Shown here: positions 26,649 to 35,104 of the stretch, piece after piece
Position numbering within the stretch: position 1 is the stretch's first letter
How the letters are laid out: the number at the start of each line of letters is the position of its first letter
Assembly: GCF_001466665.1 (NCBI RefSeq)
Contig: NZ_KQ758903.1
Coordinates: 989,684 to 1,053,683, forward strand
Length of the DNA stretch: 64,000 bases
Source of the DNA: Dehalogenimonas alkenigignens
GTDB lineage: Bacteria > Chloroflexota > Dehalococcoidia > Dehalococcoidales > Dehalococcoidaceae
Reading direction: 5' to 3'
Notes under the pieces: generated by a model
Told to the model about the DNA's origin: nothing
Database searches by the model: none
What the model saw: the letters and a program-made list of their open reading frames with translations, nothing else
Program-made: the position numbers and the translations under genes

Positions 26649-26674
26649 GAGGCAAGCCGCCCGCGGCTTGCCTC
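26649..26674. other. perfect 11-bp inverted repeat upstream of the SBF gene
   Basis: GAGGCAAGCCG and CGGCTTGCCTC (26649-26659 and 26664-26674) surround a 4-base loop. The hairpin sits upstream of the minus-strand SBF gene and of the plus-strand gene at 26816, so it is not an obvious terminator of either. Confidence 0.6.
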
Positions 26675-26815
26675 TGCCGCGGCGTATCTGTAAAAATATC
26701 TGCGAATTCTACTGGTTTAGGTGACAGTCATCAAGAGGCGACGCTCGACTAATGGTTTACTTAAGCGGCTCAGCGCTTCAGAATCAACCAGAAGCGGAGC
26801 ATACGGAGGGAATCT

Positions 26816-27031
26816 ATGTCATGCTACTTTCGGCACCTGCAGGCGGTTTTCAAGGATGCCAATATCACCGTCAGTCCCGATAACAAGAAAATAATAGACC
26901 AAACCATACACGAAATTCTTGGTACTACCTATAAGGATTGCCCTTCCACCTGGAAAGCTTTGAAGCCGATATTGGCGAACGACATCAGAAAGACTGAGTT
27001 AATTGAGAAGCTCAAGTCTATAGCCCAATAG
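26816..27031 (+). CDS. small hypothetical protein
   Basis: A 71-residue protein with a strong ribosome site (ACGGAGGG, 5 bases before ATG). It reads as an all-helical domain (HLQAVFKDANI, NKKIIDQTIHEILG, TWKALKPIL, LIEKLKSIAQ). I do not assign a family. The 183-base gap before it contains the 11-bp inverted repeat. Confidence 0.6.
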   Translation: MSCYFRHLQAVFKDANITVSPDNKKIIDQTIHEILGTTYKDCPSTWKALKPILANDIRKTELIEKLKSIAQ

Positions 27032-27173
27032 AGCCGCAAACCGCCGGAAGACCAAGGCATCGAAAAGAGCCCGATTAAAGCCCGGGGGCTCAGCGGCCGA
27101 CAGGACTGTTAAGTTCTTTTTCGGATTCTTGCCAATCCTTTTAGGACAAGGATAGGGTTAAAAGCCGGACTAT

Positions 27174-27368
27174 TCAGCAGACGTCAACGTGTCTTTCGGT
27201 TTCCAATAGTTCACAGGCCAGCAAAGCTTCGGCCTCTTTTTTTATCGAGTCTATTTCGGTTTCGGAACAGTGATGCTCGGCCTTAACCGTCTTCAAAATC
27301 TCGTCCAGGTGACTGCTTGAATCTCCCTCAAACAGTTCCACTACCTCTTCAACGATACCGTGATCCAC
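27174..27368 (-). CDS. small acidic hypothetical protein
   Basis: A 64-residue, acidic, probably helical protein (VEEVVELFEGDSSSHLDEIL, SIKKEAEALLACELLE) with Cys and His (HHCSE, HVDVC) that might bind metal. A ribosome site AAGGAGAATC precedes the ATG. No family is recognised. Confidence 0.5.
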   Translation of the reverse strand: MDHGIVEEVVELFEGDSSSHLDEILKTVKAEHHCSETEIDSIKKEAEALLACELLETERHVDVC

Positions 27369-27614
27369 TTGATTCTCCTTGTGTTGATACGCTTAATTAT
27401 TACCTAACATAAAATTATATCACGAAACGGCGGCACGTCAACGTACCAAAGGCTTAATCAGGATTGTACTTTATGCGTATTTACTTGCGGGCTGTCTCCG
27501 GTTGACCACCGGTGGGGGAGAGTCTTCTTGCGTTGAAATCACGGCACCCGGCAAGGTTAAGCTCGTTCGAGCGCCGGCAAACTGCCGGCGCCGCCGCGGG
27601 TTAAATTAATCAGA

Positions 27615-27929
27615 TCAGCGAATGAAGCGGTGAGATCTTATGCCCTGAGTCCGGGTTCTTCGACCGTCATGCGCTTCAGGTGAAATGGGCATGGCTTGAA
27701 TTACGTTCATTATCCTGCCCTGCAGACTTTTGCCATTCATGACTGATACAGCCAACTCCCCTTCGTTTTTCGAGGGCATTTCGACATAACAGTAAGCCCG
27801 CGGTTGGCCGCTGCCAAAATGAGTATCATTCATCATGGTCACCGCAGTGACAGTGCCGAAGGCAACGAACTCCTGCCGCAATTCAGCCTCGGTAACAGAT
27901 AATGCGAGGTTGCCTACATAGATATTCAT
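27615..27929 (-). CDS. RRM-type RNA-binding protein
   Basis: A 104-residue single RNA recognition motif protein. RNP2 is IYVGNL at residues 2-7 and RNP1 is the AYCYVEM strand near residue 47. Small bacterial and cyanobacterial RRM proteins of this size bind RNA in cold or stress responses. A palindrome (GCGCCGGCA / TGCCGGCGC at about 27571-27591) lies just downstream. Confidence 0.88.
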   Translation of the reverse strand: MNIYVGNLALSVTEAELRQEFVAFGTVTAVTMMNDTHFGSGQPRAYCYVEMPSKNEGELAVSVMNGKSLQGRIMNVIQAMPISPEAHDGRRTRTQGIRSHRFIR

Positions 27930-27974
27930 GGTTCTCCCGCGTCTCCTGACTGTTTGAACGCCAGGGTAGAAAGT

Positions 27975-28007
27975 AGACAGGCTGGGAATTACCCAGCCTG
28001 TCTACGG
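27975..28007 (-). terminator. intrinsic terminator of the zinc-binding gene
   Basis: An inverted repeat AGACAGGCTGGG / CCCAGCCTGTCT with a short loop is followed on the minus strand by CTTTC. It lies directly downstream of the minus-strand gene ending at 28022. Confidence 0.7.
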
Positions 28008-28021
28008 TGACCGGTATTAGA

Positions 28022-28330
28022 TTACCGGTTCGCGCTTACTTTGCGATAGCAGTCGCTACAATAAACGGGTTTACCGTTACGGGGTTCAAAAGGAACCTGT
28101 GTAGCTTTGCCGCAATCGGAACACGTCGCCGGAAACATCTGGCGGGTGTTGTAGCTGCTGGTGTAGTTCGAAACCCCGGTGCGTTCAGTCTTGCGGGCTG
28201 ACCGACAGGCAGGGCAGCGCTTGGGAGCGTTGGAAAAACCCTTAGTCTGGAAGAACTCCTGATCTTCAACACTAAAGATAAAATTGGAACCACAATCGCA
28301 GCAAGAGATTGTTTTTGCTTCAAAAGCCAT
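28022..28330 (-). CDS. zinc-binding CxxC protein
   Basis: A 102-residue protein with four CxxC pairs (CCDCGS, CPACRS, CSDCGK, CSDCYR) in two zinc ribbons. The first half matches the probable zinc-binding domain with QEFFQTKGF and APKRCPACR. The second half is the CxxC-x17-CxxC domain (TCSDCGKATQVPF ... VYCSDCY). The two often occur together in Chloroflexi and other bacteria, possibly in translation-related roles, but the function is unproven. Confidence 0.82.
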   Translation of the reverse strand: MAFEAKTISCCDCGSNFIFSVEDQEFFQTKGFSNAPKRCPACRSARKTERTGVSNYTSSYNTRQMFPATCSDCGKATQVPFEPRNGKPVYCSDCYRKVSANR

Positions 28331-28696
28331 TTGGATGACCTCCTCTCTTCGTTATTTGTTAGAGCTGGTCACCCAAATGTTGAGAATCGGAGAACGATTC
28401 AGATCAGTGAAATAACCGCGGCTTTAACCTTACCCACTATACACCCATTGGGATTGAATAGCAAATGGACGCGATTGGGAAATAGTAAGTTTCAAATTAG
28501 CTGAGGCCGGCAGGCGGCGTTTCCATGAAGTGAATCTTCGGGAAACAAATATTATTAGGAAATATTGTTACACCTTAACTAAAGATTAACCATAAATACG
28601 CATAGATGCGTATTTACACGGAATATTCCGGATAGTAGCATATACTTCCAAAGATTGAAGCAGGTGTAACCTGGTTCAAACAAGAAAGGAATAAAG
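28331..28696 (+). promoter_or_regulatory. rdhA-1 control region with a 22-bp palindrome
   Basis: The intergenic space before the first rdhA holds a perfect inverted repeat of 10-base arms, AAATACGCAT / ATGCGTATTT (28594-28603 and 28606-28615), separated by AG. The right arm with its flank (ATGCGTATTTAC) recurs at about 27474, and a degenerate version (ACGTATTCAC) lies before the rdhA at 53788. This looks like a dimeric repressor or activator operator. The rest of the gap shows no gene. Confidence 0.6.
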
Positions 28697-30100
28697 ATGA
28701 AGGGTTTCCATTCAACAATCAGCCGCCGGGACTTCATGAAATCGCTCGGAATCGCCGGAGCGGGAATCGGCGCCGCGGCGGCTGCCGGGCCGGCCTTCCA
28801 CGATCTGGATGAAATGGCCAGCGCCGGCAAACAGTCTCATGCCTGGTGGGTTAAAGAGCGCGACTATGAGAATATTACAACTGAGGTTGACTGGCAGACA
28901 TACAAGAACTTCGATGCTGTTGCTCATCCGGCTACCCCTGTTTCCGATGAAGTCAAGGCGGTCACAGCCGCCAGGGTAGCCAAGGATAAGGCCGACGGTC
29001 TGGCCGGTAAGGTTCCCGGCGCCGACCGACGAGGTTTTGCCTGGTACACGGCTGCAGGCCGCGGCGGTACAGCGCCGGCCTGGGATGGCGAGACCTCGTT
29101 CTGGAAACCTTCAGAAGGTGACGTCACTTCCCCTTACAATGAATCGCCCGAATACAACACCCAGGTCATGAGAGCCGCCCTTCACTCTTTCGGCACCCCG
29201 GCGGTGGGGGTCGTCGAACTCACGCCTAACATTAAAAAGTTGTTCAACAAAGATCTTATCTCCTGGGAAGACCGGAACGATGCCGTTCTTGATGGGAAAG
29301 TGTACCGGTTCCCCAACAAGTACAAATACATGCTGGTCTGGGAAACCCAAATGTCTGCTACCCAAGCGACCTATAACTACAAGGCTGACGATTCTAATCC
29401 CTCCGGCTACGGCTCATCGGTTCCTATCGGCCGTATGGATGCTCAAGGCTACAATTACGGCCGCGTGGTGATGGCTCAGGCGACGTCGTTCTTAAAGGGC
29501 CTAGGGTATGCAGCCGTCCGGCCGGGGTCCAGTTTCTTCCTCCAGAACTCCGCCTACGGCATCTTTGCCGGCCTTTCAGAGCAAGCACGCCCTAACTACC
29601 GCATGAGCCCGGGCTACGGCTTGTGCAGCCGGCAGGCTGACATTACCATTACCGATATGCCGCTGGCGCCGACCAAACCGATTGATTTCGGTGGCCATCG
29701 TTTTTGCAACACCTGTAAACGATGCGGCGAGGTCTGCCCCAGCCAGTCCATCGATATGAGGGACGAGCCTTCATGGGATACGGTAGTACCCAAAAACAAT
29801 CCGGGTATCAAGGCATTCTGGATGAACTGGGACACCTGCGCTGGCTTTGGCTCCCCGGTTAACTGCGGCATCTGTCAGCCGACCTGCCCGTTCAACCATC
29901 CGACCGAAGCCATCATCCACCCGGTGGTACGAGCAACCGCGGCAAATACCGGCATTTTCAACAAGTTCTTCGCCGATATGGATAGGGTTTTCGGCTACGG
30001 CAAAGTCCGCTCCGCCGAGGAGATGGAAGCCTGGTGGACCCGCGATCTGGCCACCTATAAGGGTGATACCATCTTAGGCTCCGGCAAATACATCTGGTAA
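28697..30100 (+). CDS. rdhA: reductive dehalogenase catalytic subunit (rdhA-1)
   Basis: A 467-residue corrinoid/Fe-S enzyme that would remove halogen from an organohalide as terminal electron acceptor on the outside of the membrane. The Tat signal has SRRDFMKSLGIAG at about residues 10-22. Two cluster motifs are C-x2-C-x2-C-x3-CP (CNTCKRCGEVCP, about 337) and C-x8-C-x2-C-x3-CP (ending CGICQPTCP). The middle region has the corrinoid-binding dehalogenase fold elements (GTPAVGVVEL, DMPLAPTKPIDFG). No rdhB follows: a terminator comes after 20 bases. Unlike the other four rdhA genes, its leader lacks the GANAGA hairpin. The substrate cannot be predicted. Confidence 0.95.
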   Translation: MKGFHSTISRRDFMKSLGIAGAGIGAAAAAGPAFHDLDEMASAGKQSHAWWVKERDYENITTEVDWQTYKNFDAVAHPATPVSDEVKAVTAARVAKDKADGLAGKVPGADRRGFAWYTAAGRGGTAPAWDGETSFWKPSEGDVTSPYNESPEYNTQVMRAALHSFGTPAVGVVELTPNIKKLFNKDLISWEDRNDAVLDGKVYRFPNKYKYMLVWETQMSATQATYNYKADDSNPSGYGSSVPIGRMDAQGYNYGRVVMAQATSFLKGLGYAAVRPGSSFFLQNSAYGIFAGLSEQARPNYRMSPGYGLCSRQADITITDMPLAPTKPIDFGGHRFCNTCKRCGEVCPSQSIDMRDEPSWDTVVPKNNPGIKAFWMNWDTCAGFGSPVNCGICQPTCPFNHPTEAIIHPVVRATAANTGIFNKFFADMDRVFGYGKVRSAEEMEAWWTRDLATYKGDTILGSGKYIW

Positions 30101-30120
30101 ATCCACCGACAGCAGCTACT

Positions 30121-30156
30121 AGGTGGGGGCAGGCGCAAGCCGCCCCCACCTTTTTA
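30121..30156 (+). terminator. intrinsic terminator of rdhA-1
   Basis: A G+C-rich hairpin (AGGTGGGGGC / GCCCCCACCT with CAGGCGCAAG between) is followed by TTTTTAT. It ends the rdhA-1 transcript and separates it from the methyltransferase gene. Confidence 0.85.
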
Positions 30157-30224
30157 TAATAAGTGGCCTCGCAAACAATGGAGCGATATACTGTGGGATC
30201 CACACTTCTTTTTTAAAAACGCGT

Positions 30225-31256
30225 ATGGAAAACAAGCAGAAACACGATCTATTTAATTTGCCATTTATCACTGAAGCCGGATTGGCCATCGAACTCGGCT
30301 GGGTGTTTCGGAATTCGCGGGTACTTCTGGCAGCCTATCAGGCCGGGTTTTTCGAAGCGCTTCGCCAACCAAAAAGCGCCGGCGAGTTAGCCGCTGAATG
30401 CAGTACCGACGCCGAAGTAAGCGAGAAAGTGTTGATCGCGATGTGTGCCCTTGGCGTCTTGAAACGGACAGGGAGCCTGTTCGATCTGACACCGCTGGGG
30501 CGTGAAATCCTGCTGCCCGAGAGCCTGCGATATATCGGCGGGGCGCTGGACTTCAGCGAGTATATGTGGTGGGAATGGTCGGTTCTACCAGATATGCTTA
30601 AAGGCGGGGAAAAATACGCCCGGCGTTTCCGCCAGATTAAAGAACTCCAGCGGGATGCCGAATATATAATCAAGACCGATTATTTCCCGCTGGCGATGCA
30701 CACCAAAGCGATCAACGGCGGGGTGCAGTTCGTTGCCGCCCATGTCGATCTGAGTAAAAGGCGCCTGCTGCTGGATATCGGCGGCGGCCCTGGGACGTAC
30801 AGTGCCGGGTTGTGCCAGCGCTTCCCCAACTTGAAAGCGATCGTTTGGGATGCGCCCGGCCCACTGGCTGTTGCCAGGCAGGTAATCCGGAATCTGGGTT
30901 TGGAAGATCGGATCAGGCTGGAAACAGGCGACTGGGAAACCGACGAATTCAGCCCCGGATGCGATGTCATACTACTGTCAAATGTGATGCACGGCCCGGA
31001 CAGCGGCGCGGCGGAAAAGCTGGCCAAAGTTTTCCGAGCGCTGGATCCGGGCGGGGTGATTATTGTCCAGGAATTCCTGCTTGATGCCGATAAAAACGGG
31101 CCGCTGGAGGCGGCAGTGTTCAACATCATGGTCGGTGCTTTTTCCGATATCGAACTGATAGGGTTGATCGGAACGGCCGGGTTCAGAGAGGTAGCATTGG
31201 TTGCCCGGAACCCATTGACAGGCAGCGGTCTCATCACCGCCGTCAAGCCAGGTTGA
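30225..31256 (+). CDS. SAM-dependent O-methyltransferase, ASMT/BchU-like
   Basis: A 343-residue protein starting at ATG 30225. An N-terminal winged-helix dimerisation domain (about 20-105: AAYQAGFFEALRQPKSAGEL ... GVLKRTGSLFDLTPLGRE) precedes a Rossmann methyltransferase domain with the SAM loop LLLDIGGGPGTYSAGL (about 182-197), an acidic IVWDAPG and LLSNVMHG, the usual catalytic-His position of plant-type O-methyltransferases. BchU and other small-molecule methyltransferases share this form. It is followed 24 bases later by the U32-like gene, probably one operon. The substrate is unknown. Confidence 0.83.
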   Translation: MENKQKHDLFNLPFITEAGLAIELGWVFRNSRVLLAAYQAGFFEALRQPKSAGELAAECSTDAEVSEKVLIAMCALGVLKRTGSLFDLTPLGREILLPESLRYIGGALDFSEYMWWEWSVLPDMLKGGEKYARRFRQIKELQRDAEYIIKTDYFPLAMHTKAINGGVQFVAAHVDLSKRRLLLDIGGGPGTYSAGLCQRFPNLKAIVWDAPGPLAVARQVIRNLGLEDRIRLETGDWETDEFSPGCDVILLSNVMHGPDSGAAEKLAKVFRALDPGGVIIVQEFLLDADKNGPLEAAVFNIMVGAFSDIELIGLIGTAGFREVALVARNPLTGSGLITAVKPG

Positions 31257-31280
31257 GGAAACTGTTTGGGAGAAGGGTCA

Positions 31281-32495
31281 ATGGAGCTTGAAAAACGATT
31301 CTCGATAGCTCATTTCGACAGTTGGCCTGGGGACCTGACTTATTACGAAGCAATCAGTAATTCATCCCCGGAGTTCCGCCGGGAGATTCATGACATCTAC
31401 TTCGGGAAGATATTCCGCTGCAACTATCGCGAACAGGAACAGTGGGACGACCGCCAGAAGCTGCACGAAGTTACCTACGGCAACGTCATGGGGGTTGAAG
31501 CCACCGATGCGCAGGTCGCCCAGTTATTCCGCATCCAGTCCGAGTTCGGCATCCAGGTGTCGCTGACCATCAACCAGTTGAATGTTCCCGTAGAAATATT
31601 TTATAGCCGCGGCGACCGGGTGGCGCGGGATTTCATCGAGTGGTTGGGCGGCTACTACGATAGGGGCTTACGGAGCTGTACCCTGGCTAACAATCACCTG
31701 ATGCGCACCGGCATGCTCCGGAAAATGTTCCCGGAGATGACCTGGAAAAACACTGTTAACCAGCAGGTGACGACAGCGCAGCAGGTCATTGATTATCTCT
31801 ACCTGGGATATGACACCATTCAACTTGACCGGTCATTGAACCGCAACCTGGGCGAGCTCAGGCGGATCCGCCGGGCGGTCGAAACCTTCAGACTAAAACA
31901 CCCTGAACGAAATGTCCGAACCTGCATGCTGGTGTGGGAGGACTGTCTGCCCTCCTGCCCGTTTAAACGGGAGCATGACGATTTGCAGCCCTATCATCGA
32001 AGGGTCAATTACTGGAAGAGCGGCCCTGGCGCCGGCACATGTTCCCGATGGCGGGACAGCGCAACGGGAAAAAGCCTGTTACCACGCGCCGGCAATAACT
32101 GTTATTGGGTCACGCAGCAGACATTCCAGGAGTACGCAGCGCTGGTGGATGTGTTTAAGTTCAGCGGGCGCCTGACAGAATATACACCGCTGAGCGGCGA
32201 CGGGAAGCTTCAGTTCGGGTGGAGCGCGCGGAACAACGCCGTGTCTTCATTCGGCGAGATCCTTAACCACTCCCTCCTGCCGGTGAGCGCCTGGTCTCTG
32301 GGTGCCTTTAAAATGGCCCCGTTTGAGCGGAATCCCGAGAAAATCAGGCGGGACCTGAGCGGCAGCCTGTGGCTGACGGACGCCGGGTTGAAACTTGAAG
32401 AGAAGCTTACCACCTGCCGCAGCCAGTGCCTTGAGTGTCATCTCTGCGAACGTACTTTCGGGATGCCTGATATAGATTCGCTGGTAGCAATTTAG
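31281..32495 (+). CDS. U32 peptidase-like (UbiU/UbiV/RlhA superfamily) protein
   Basis: A 404-residue protein starting at ATG 31281 after AGAAGGG. It has a TIM-barrel-like layout with the U32-style segment VNQQVTTAQQVIDYLYLGYDTIQLDRSL and a cysteine group EDCLPSCPFKREHDD resembling the Fe-S-ligating CxxxC of U32 proteins. A further cluster, CRSQCLECHLCERTFG, is at the C-terminus. U32 relatives UbiU/UbiV and RlhA carry out oxygen-independent hydroxylations with 4Fe-4S clusters, while others are called collagenase-like peptidases. Pairing with an O-methyltransferase suggests hydroxylation followed by methylation, which is inference. The family call itself rests on motif pattern only. Confidence 0.6.
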   Translation: MELEKRFSIAHFDSWPGDLTYYEAISNSSPEFRREIHDIYFGKIFRCNYREQEQWDDRQKLHEVTYGNVMGVEATDAQVAQLFRIQSEFGIQVSLTINQLNVPVEIFYSRGDRVARDFIEWLGGYYDRGLRSCTLANNHLMRTGMLRKMFPEMTWKNTVNQQVTTAQQVIDYLYLGYDTIQLDRSLNRNLGELRRIRRAVETFRLKHPERNVRTCMLVWEDCLPSCPFKREHDDLQPYHRRVNYWKSGPGAGTCSRWRDSATGKSLLPRAGNNCYWVTQQTFQEYAALVDVFKFSGRLTEYTPLSGDGKLQFGWSARNNAVSSFGEILNHSLLPVSAWSLGAFKMAPFERNPEKIRRDLSGSLWLTDAGLKLEEKLTTCRSQCLECHLCERTFGMPDIDSLVAI

Positions 32496-32525
32496 AACGC
32501 CCCGGCACGGCGATATCGAAAAATA

Positions 32526-32562
32526 AAAAGAGGAGGGGATTAGCCCCTCCTCTTCTTATTAG
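32526..32562. terminator. bidirectional intrinsic terminator
   Basis: The hairpin AAGAGGAGGGG / CCCCTCCTCTT (loop ATTAG) lies between two convergent genes with A-rich and T-rich flanks. It can serve both the U32-like gene and the radical SAM operon. Confidence 0.8.
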
Positions 32563-32572
32563 CCGCTTGGAC

Positions 32573-34060
32573 TCAGGAAATCTTCGGTTTAGGCGCGATG
32601 CCGAGCGGCAGGCTGGAATCCTGGCTGCTCGATGAGAAGCCGGACAGTTTCCGCTGCACCGTCTTGTAGAACTTGTTGACCTGGCCGTGGAACTTGATCA
32701 GCTCCCCGACCTCCCGCAGGAACTTGAGCGGGTTCTTGAAAAGGGTCAGGAAATATTCGGGGTTGTGCTTCAGGGTGAACCTGATGCGCTGGGCGGCGTA
32801 GTTGGCGCGCCAGTTGGCCGCGGCCTCGGTCATCATTTCGGTGGGCACGTGGCTCAAGTTGATTTTATTAGCATACTCGATGAGGAATTCCGGCCAGTCG
32901 TCGAGGCGGGCCGGCGGCGTCACCACGCCCTGCGACACGCAGTAATCATAAAGGGCGCTGCCGGGGAAGGGGACGAAGCGGTTGTACATGTAATAGGGAT
33001 TGTCCAGCCGTTTCAGCATTTCATGAGTGGCGTTGAAGTCCTCGACAGTTTCGGTGGGGTAGCCGTAGATGATATAGACCGAGGTGCGGATCTTATGCTT
33101 GACCAGCGACCAGAAAGTCCGCTCCATCTCCGGTACGGTGATATCCTTCTGCATGAAGTCCAGGCCGCGCTGGCTGCCTGACTCCAGCCCCAGGCCGACG
33201 GCGACGCAGCCGGCTTTGGCCATCAGAGCGACATCGGCATCTGAGAGGTCGGCTCTGGAGTCGCAGTTCCAGGAGATATTAATCTTGCGCTCGATGAGGA
33301 GGTTGCAGAATTCGCGCAGTCTCTTGCGGTTGAAGGTGAAGTTGTCCTCGTCGAAGCGGATATATTTGGCGTCGTAGTGCTGGCGCAGGAATTCGATCTG
33401 GGAGATGATCCGTTCGGCGGAAAGGTAGCCAATGTAACCCTTGTTGTAGGCCTTGTTGTAGCAGAAGGCGCAGCGGTGGACGCAGCCGCGGGAGGTGTTG
33501 ATGCCGATCATGGAGTACTTCTTCACCGGCACCAGATGCCAGGCCGGGTCCGGCAGCGCTTCCAGGTCCTTGATGAACGGGCGGGGCTCGTTAATGACCA
33601 TCTGGCCGTCGATCTTGAAGCCGAGGCCTTTGATGTCGTTGAGTTTCCGATCGCCCTTTTCCAGGTAATCGATCAGTTCGGCCAGGGTGTACTCGCCGGC
33701 GCCGATGACGACGTAGTCGATATACGGCTCGGACAGGGTCTGTTTCGGCAGAACGCTGGTATGGACGTTGCCCCAGACGATCGGCACAGCCGGGAACAAA
33801 GCCCGAAACTGCTTTGACTGGAGAATAGCGCCTTCCAGGTTGGGGCCGGTGATGACCGAGAAGCCGATCAGCTGCGGTTTGAAATCGATGAAATCTTCAG
33901 GCTTACGTTCGTCCACGAAGCCGTCGTAGACCTTGACCTCGTGGCCCAGCTGCTCAAGGTACGAGGCGAGGTAGAGCAGTCCCTTGGGCAGGTTGGTGTA
34001 AGCCTTAGCGTAATACGCGGAATAATTGGGATTGGGTGAAGTCACTAACAGGACTCTCAT
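32573..34060 (-). CDS. B12-binding-domain radical SAM protein (BchE-like class)
   Basis: A 495-residue protein with an N-terminal cobalamin-binding Rossmann domain (MRVLLVTSPNPN ... PQLIGFSVITG ... VVIGAGEYTL, about 1-135) and a radical SAM domain whose cluster cysteines are C193, C197 and C200 (SRGCVHRCAFC). LGLESGSQRGLDFMQKD is the typical later strand. Relatives include BchE cyclase and many B12-dependent methylases. No D-x-H-x-x-G motif is visible in the B12 domain, as in other class B members. It is the last gene of the rdhA-2 operon, overlapping the preceding radical SAM gene by 4 bases. Confidence 0.88.
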   Translation of the reverse strand: MRVLLVTSPNPNYSAYYAKAYTNLPKGLLYLASYLEQLGHEVKVYDGFVDERKPEDFIDFKPQLIGFSVITGPNLEGAILQSKQFRALFPAVPIVWGNVHTSVLPKQTLSEPYIDYVVIGAGEYTLAELIDYLEKGDRKLNDIKGLGFKIDGQMVINEPRPFIKDLEALPDPAWHLVPVKKYSMIGINTSRGCVHRCAFCYNKAYNKGYIGYLSAERIISQIEFLRQHYDAKYIRFDEDNFTFNRKRLREFCNLLIERKINISWNCDSRADLSDADVALMAKAGCVAVGLGLESGSQRGLDFMQKDITVPEMERTFWSLVKHKIRTSVYIIYGYPTETVEDFNATHEMLKRLDNPYYMYNRFVPFPGSALYDYCVSQGVVTPPARLDDWPEFLIEYANKINLSHVPTEMMTEAAANWRANYAAQRIRFTLKHNPEYFLTLFKNPLKFLREVGELIKFHGQVNKFYKTVQRKLSGFSSSSQDSSLPLGIAPKPKIS

Positions 34061-34926
34061 GGGGCGGATACCTCCTCGGGTTCTAGAATTTGATGCAGGA
34101 TTTGGTCCGGACGGCGGTTTAAGCCCTCGGCGGCGGCCAGATATCTGGCTGAATCGGCGCCGGCGCCGGGGCAGGCTTCGGCGGGGAAGACGTTGTAGAT
34201 GGGGTATTTGAGGGCTTCATCGCCTCGGAAGTGAAAAACGCGGGAGAGGTGCTTCCTGACCAGGCCGGCAGCCTGGTCCATCTCTTCAGCAGTAGCCCGG
34301 CGCCACGGGTTGTTGCCGACCGGGAAGTAGGGCAGCAGGATGAAAGGGATGTTTTGATCTCGGGAGGCGACAAACTCGGCGACGCGCTCGACCTCGGCGG
34401 CGTCGATATAGCCCGGGATAAGCACTGTATCCACGACTATTTTTTTAGCCATGGCGATCAGCCGGTCGAAGTTCTCAAGGGTGGGGCGGTTGGAAGCCCC
34501 GGTGTAATCCAGGTGCAGCCGGTCATCCATCGCCTTGAGGCCGACCTCAACGGTGTCGGTGAAATTGAGGTCGGGCAGCATCGCGGCGTTGGTGACCAGG
34601 GTCACCCTGGCGCCGTAGCGGCGGCGCAGCATTTCGGTGAACGCCGGGTAAGCGGGGTCCAGGCCGGCTTCCTGACCTTCGATGACCACCGAATGGAAAT
34701 CGAGCTTATCGAGGATAGCCTCGACTTCAGCCAGCGTCAGGAACTTTTCCGGCGGGCTGGCAAGGACTTCGGGCTGGCGCTTCAGCATGCCGCCGAAGTC
34801 CAGCATCGGGCTGTAGATTTGGGTAGAGCAGTAGCAGCCGCGGCACTGGAAATTGCAGCCCCAGAAATGGACGCAGACATCCTTCTGCTCCGGCGTGTAG
34901 GTGATATGGTAGATGCAGGTCTTCAT
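34057..34926 (-). CDS. radical SAM protein (activase-like), rdh operon
   Basis: A 289-residue radical SAM enzyme with cluster cysteines C24, C28 and C31 in FWGCNFQCRGC. A fourth and further cysteine follow at once (CYC), and the SAM-contact segments are VVIEGQEAGLDP and VTLVTNAAMLPD. It resembles pyruvate-formate-lyase-activase-type proteins without extra ferredoxin domains. It is a clear paralogue of the C-terminal part of the gene at 35105 (shared YTPE, CRGCYC, YSPML, GYIDAAEVERVAEF-like blocks). ATGA overlaps occur at both ends. The substrate is unknown. Confidence 0.87.
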   Translation of the reverse strand: MKTCIYHITYTPEQKDVCVHFWGCNFQCRGCYCSTQIYSPMLDFGGMLKRQPEVLASPPEKFLTLAEVEAILDKLDFHSVVIEGQEAGLDPAYPAFTEMLRRRYGARVTLVTNAAMLPDLNFTDTVEVGLKAMDDRLHLDYTGASNRPTLENFDRLIAMAKKIVVDTVLIPGYIDAAEVERVAEFVASRDQNIPFILLPYFPVGNNPWRRATAEEMDQAAGLVRKHLSRVFHFRGDEALKYPIYNVFPAEACPGAGADSARYLAAAEGLNRRPDQILHQILEPEEVSAP

Positions 34927-35090
34927 GACCGGCGTCCGAAACCGCCTTCAAGGTAAGGTTCTATAGGCGGGCAGGCATCGGGCCAGGGCGGCACGGCGCG
35001 GTTATAGGCGGCAGCCTGGCGTTCCAGCACCAGGTATAACGCCGAGCCGAGGATCGAGGCTATGCACAGTATCCAAAGCAGAATCATCAT
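34923..35090 (-). CDS. 55-residue single-helix membrane peptide in the rdh operon
   Basis: A short gene between the two radical SAM genes, behind GGAGGCG. Residues 1-22 form a membrane helix (MMILLWILCIASILGSAL), followed by a polar, Pro-rich tail ending GGFGRRS. Its stop overlaps the next start by ATGA. It is too short and has too few helices to be a normal RdhB (usually about 90 residues). A 32-residue membrane peptide at 44144 is a possible analogue. A membrane tether or assembly role is inference. Confidence 0.6.
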   Translation of the reverse strand: MMILLWILCIASILGSALYLVLERQAAAYNRAVPPWPDACPPIEPYLEGGFGRRS

Positions 35091-35104
35091 TACGCCGCCT
35101 CCGG

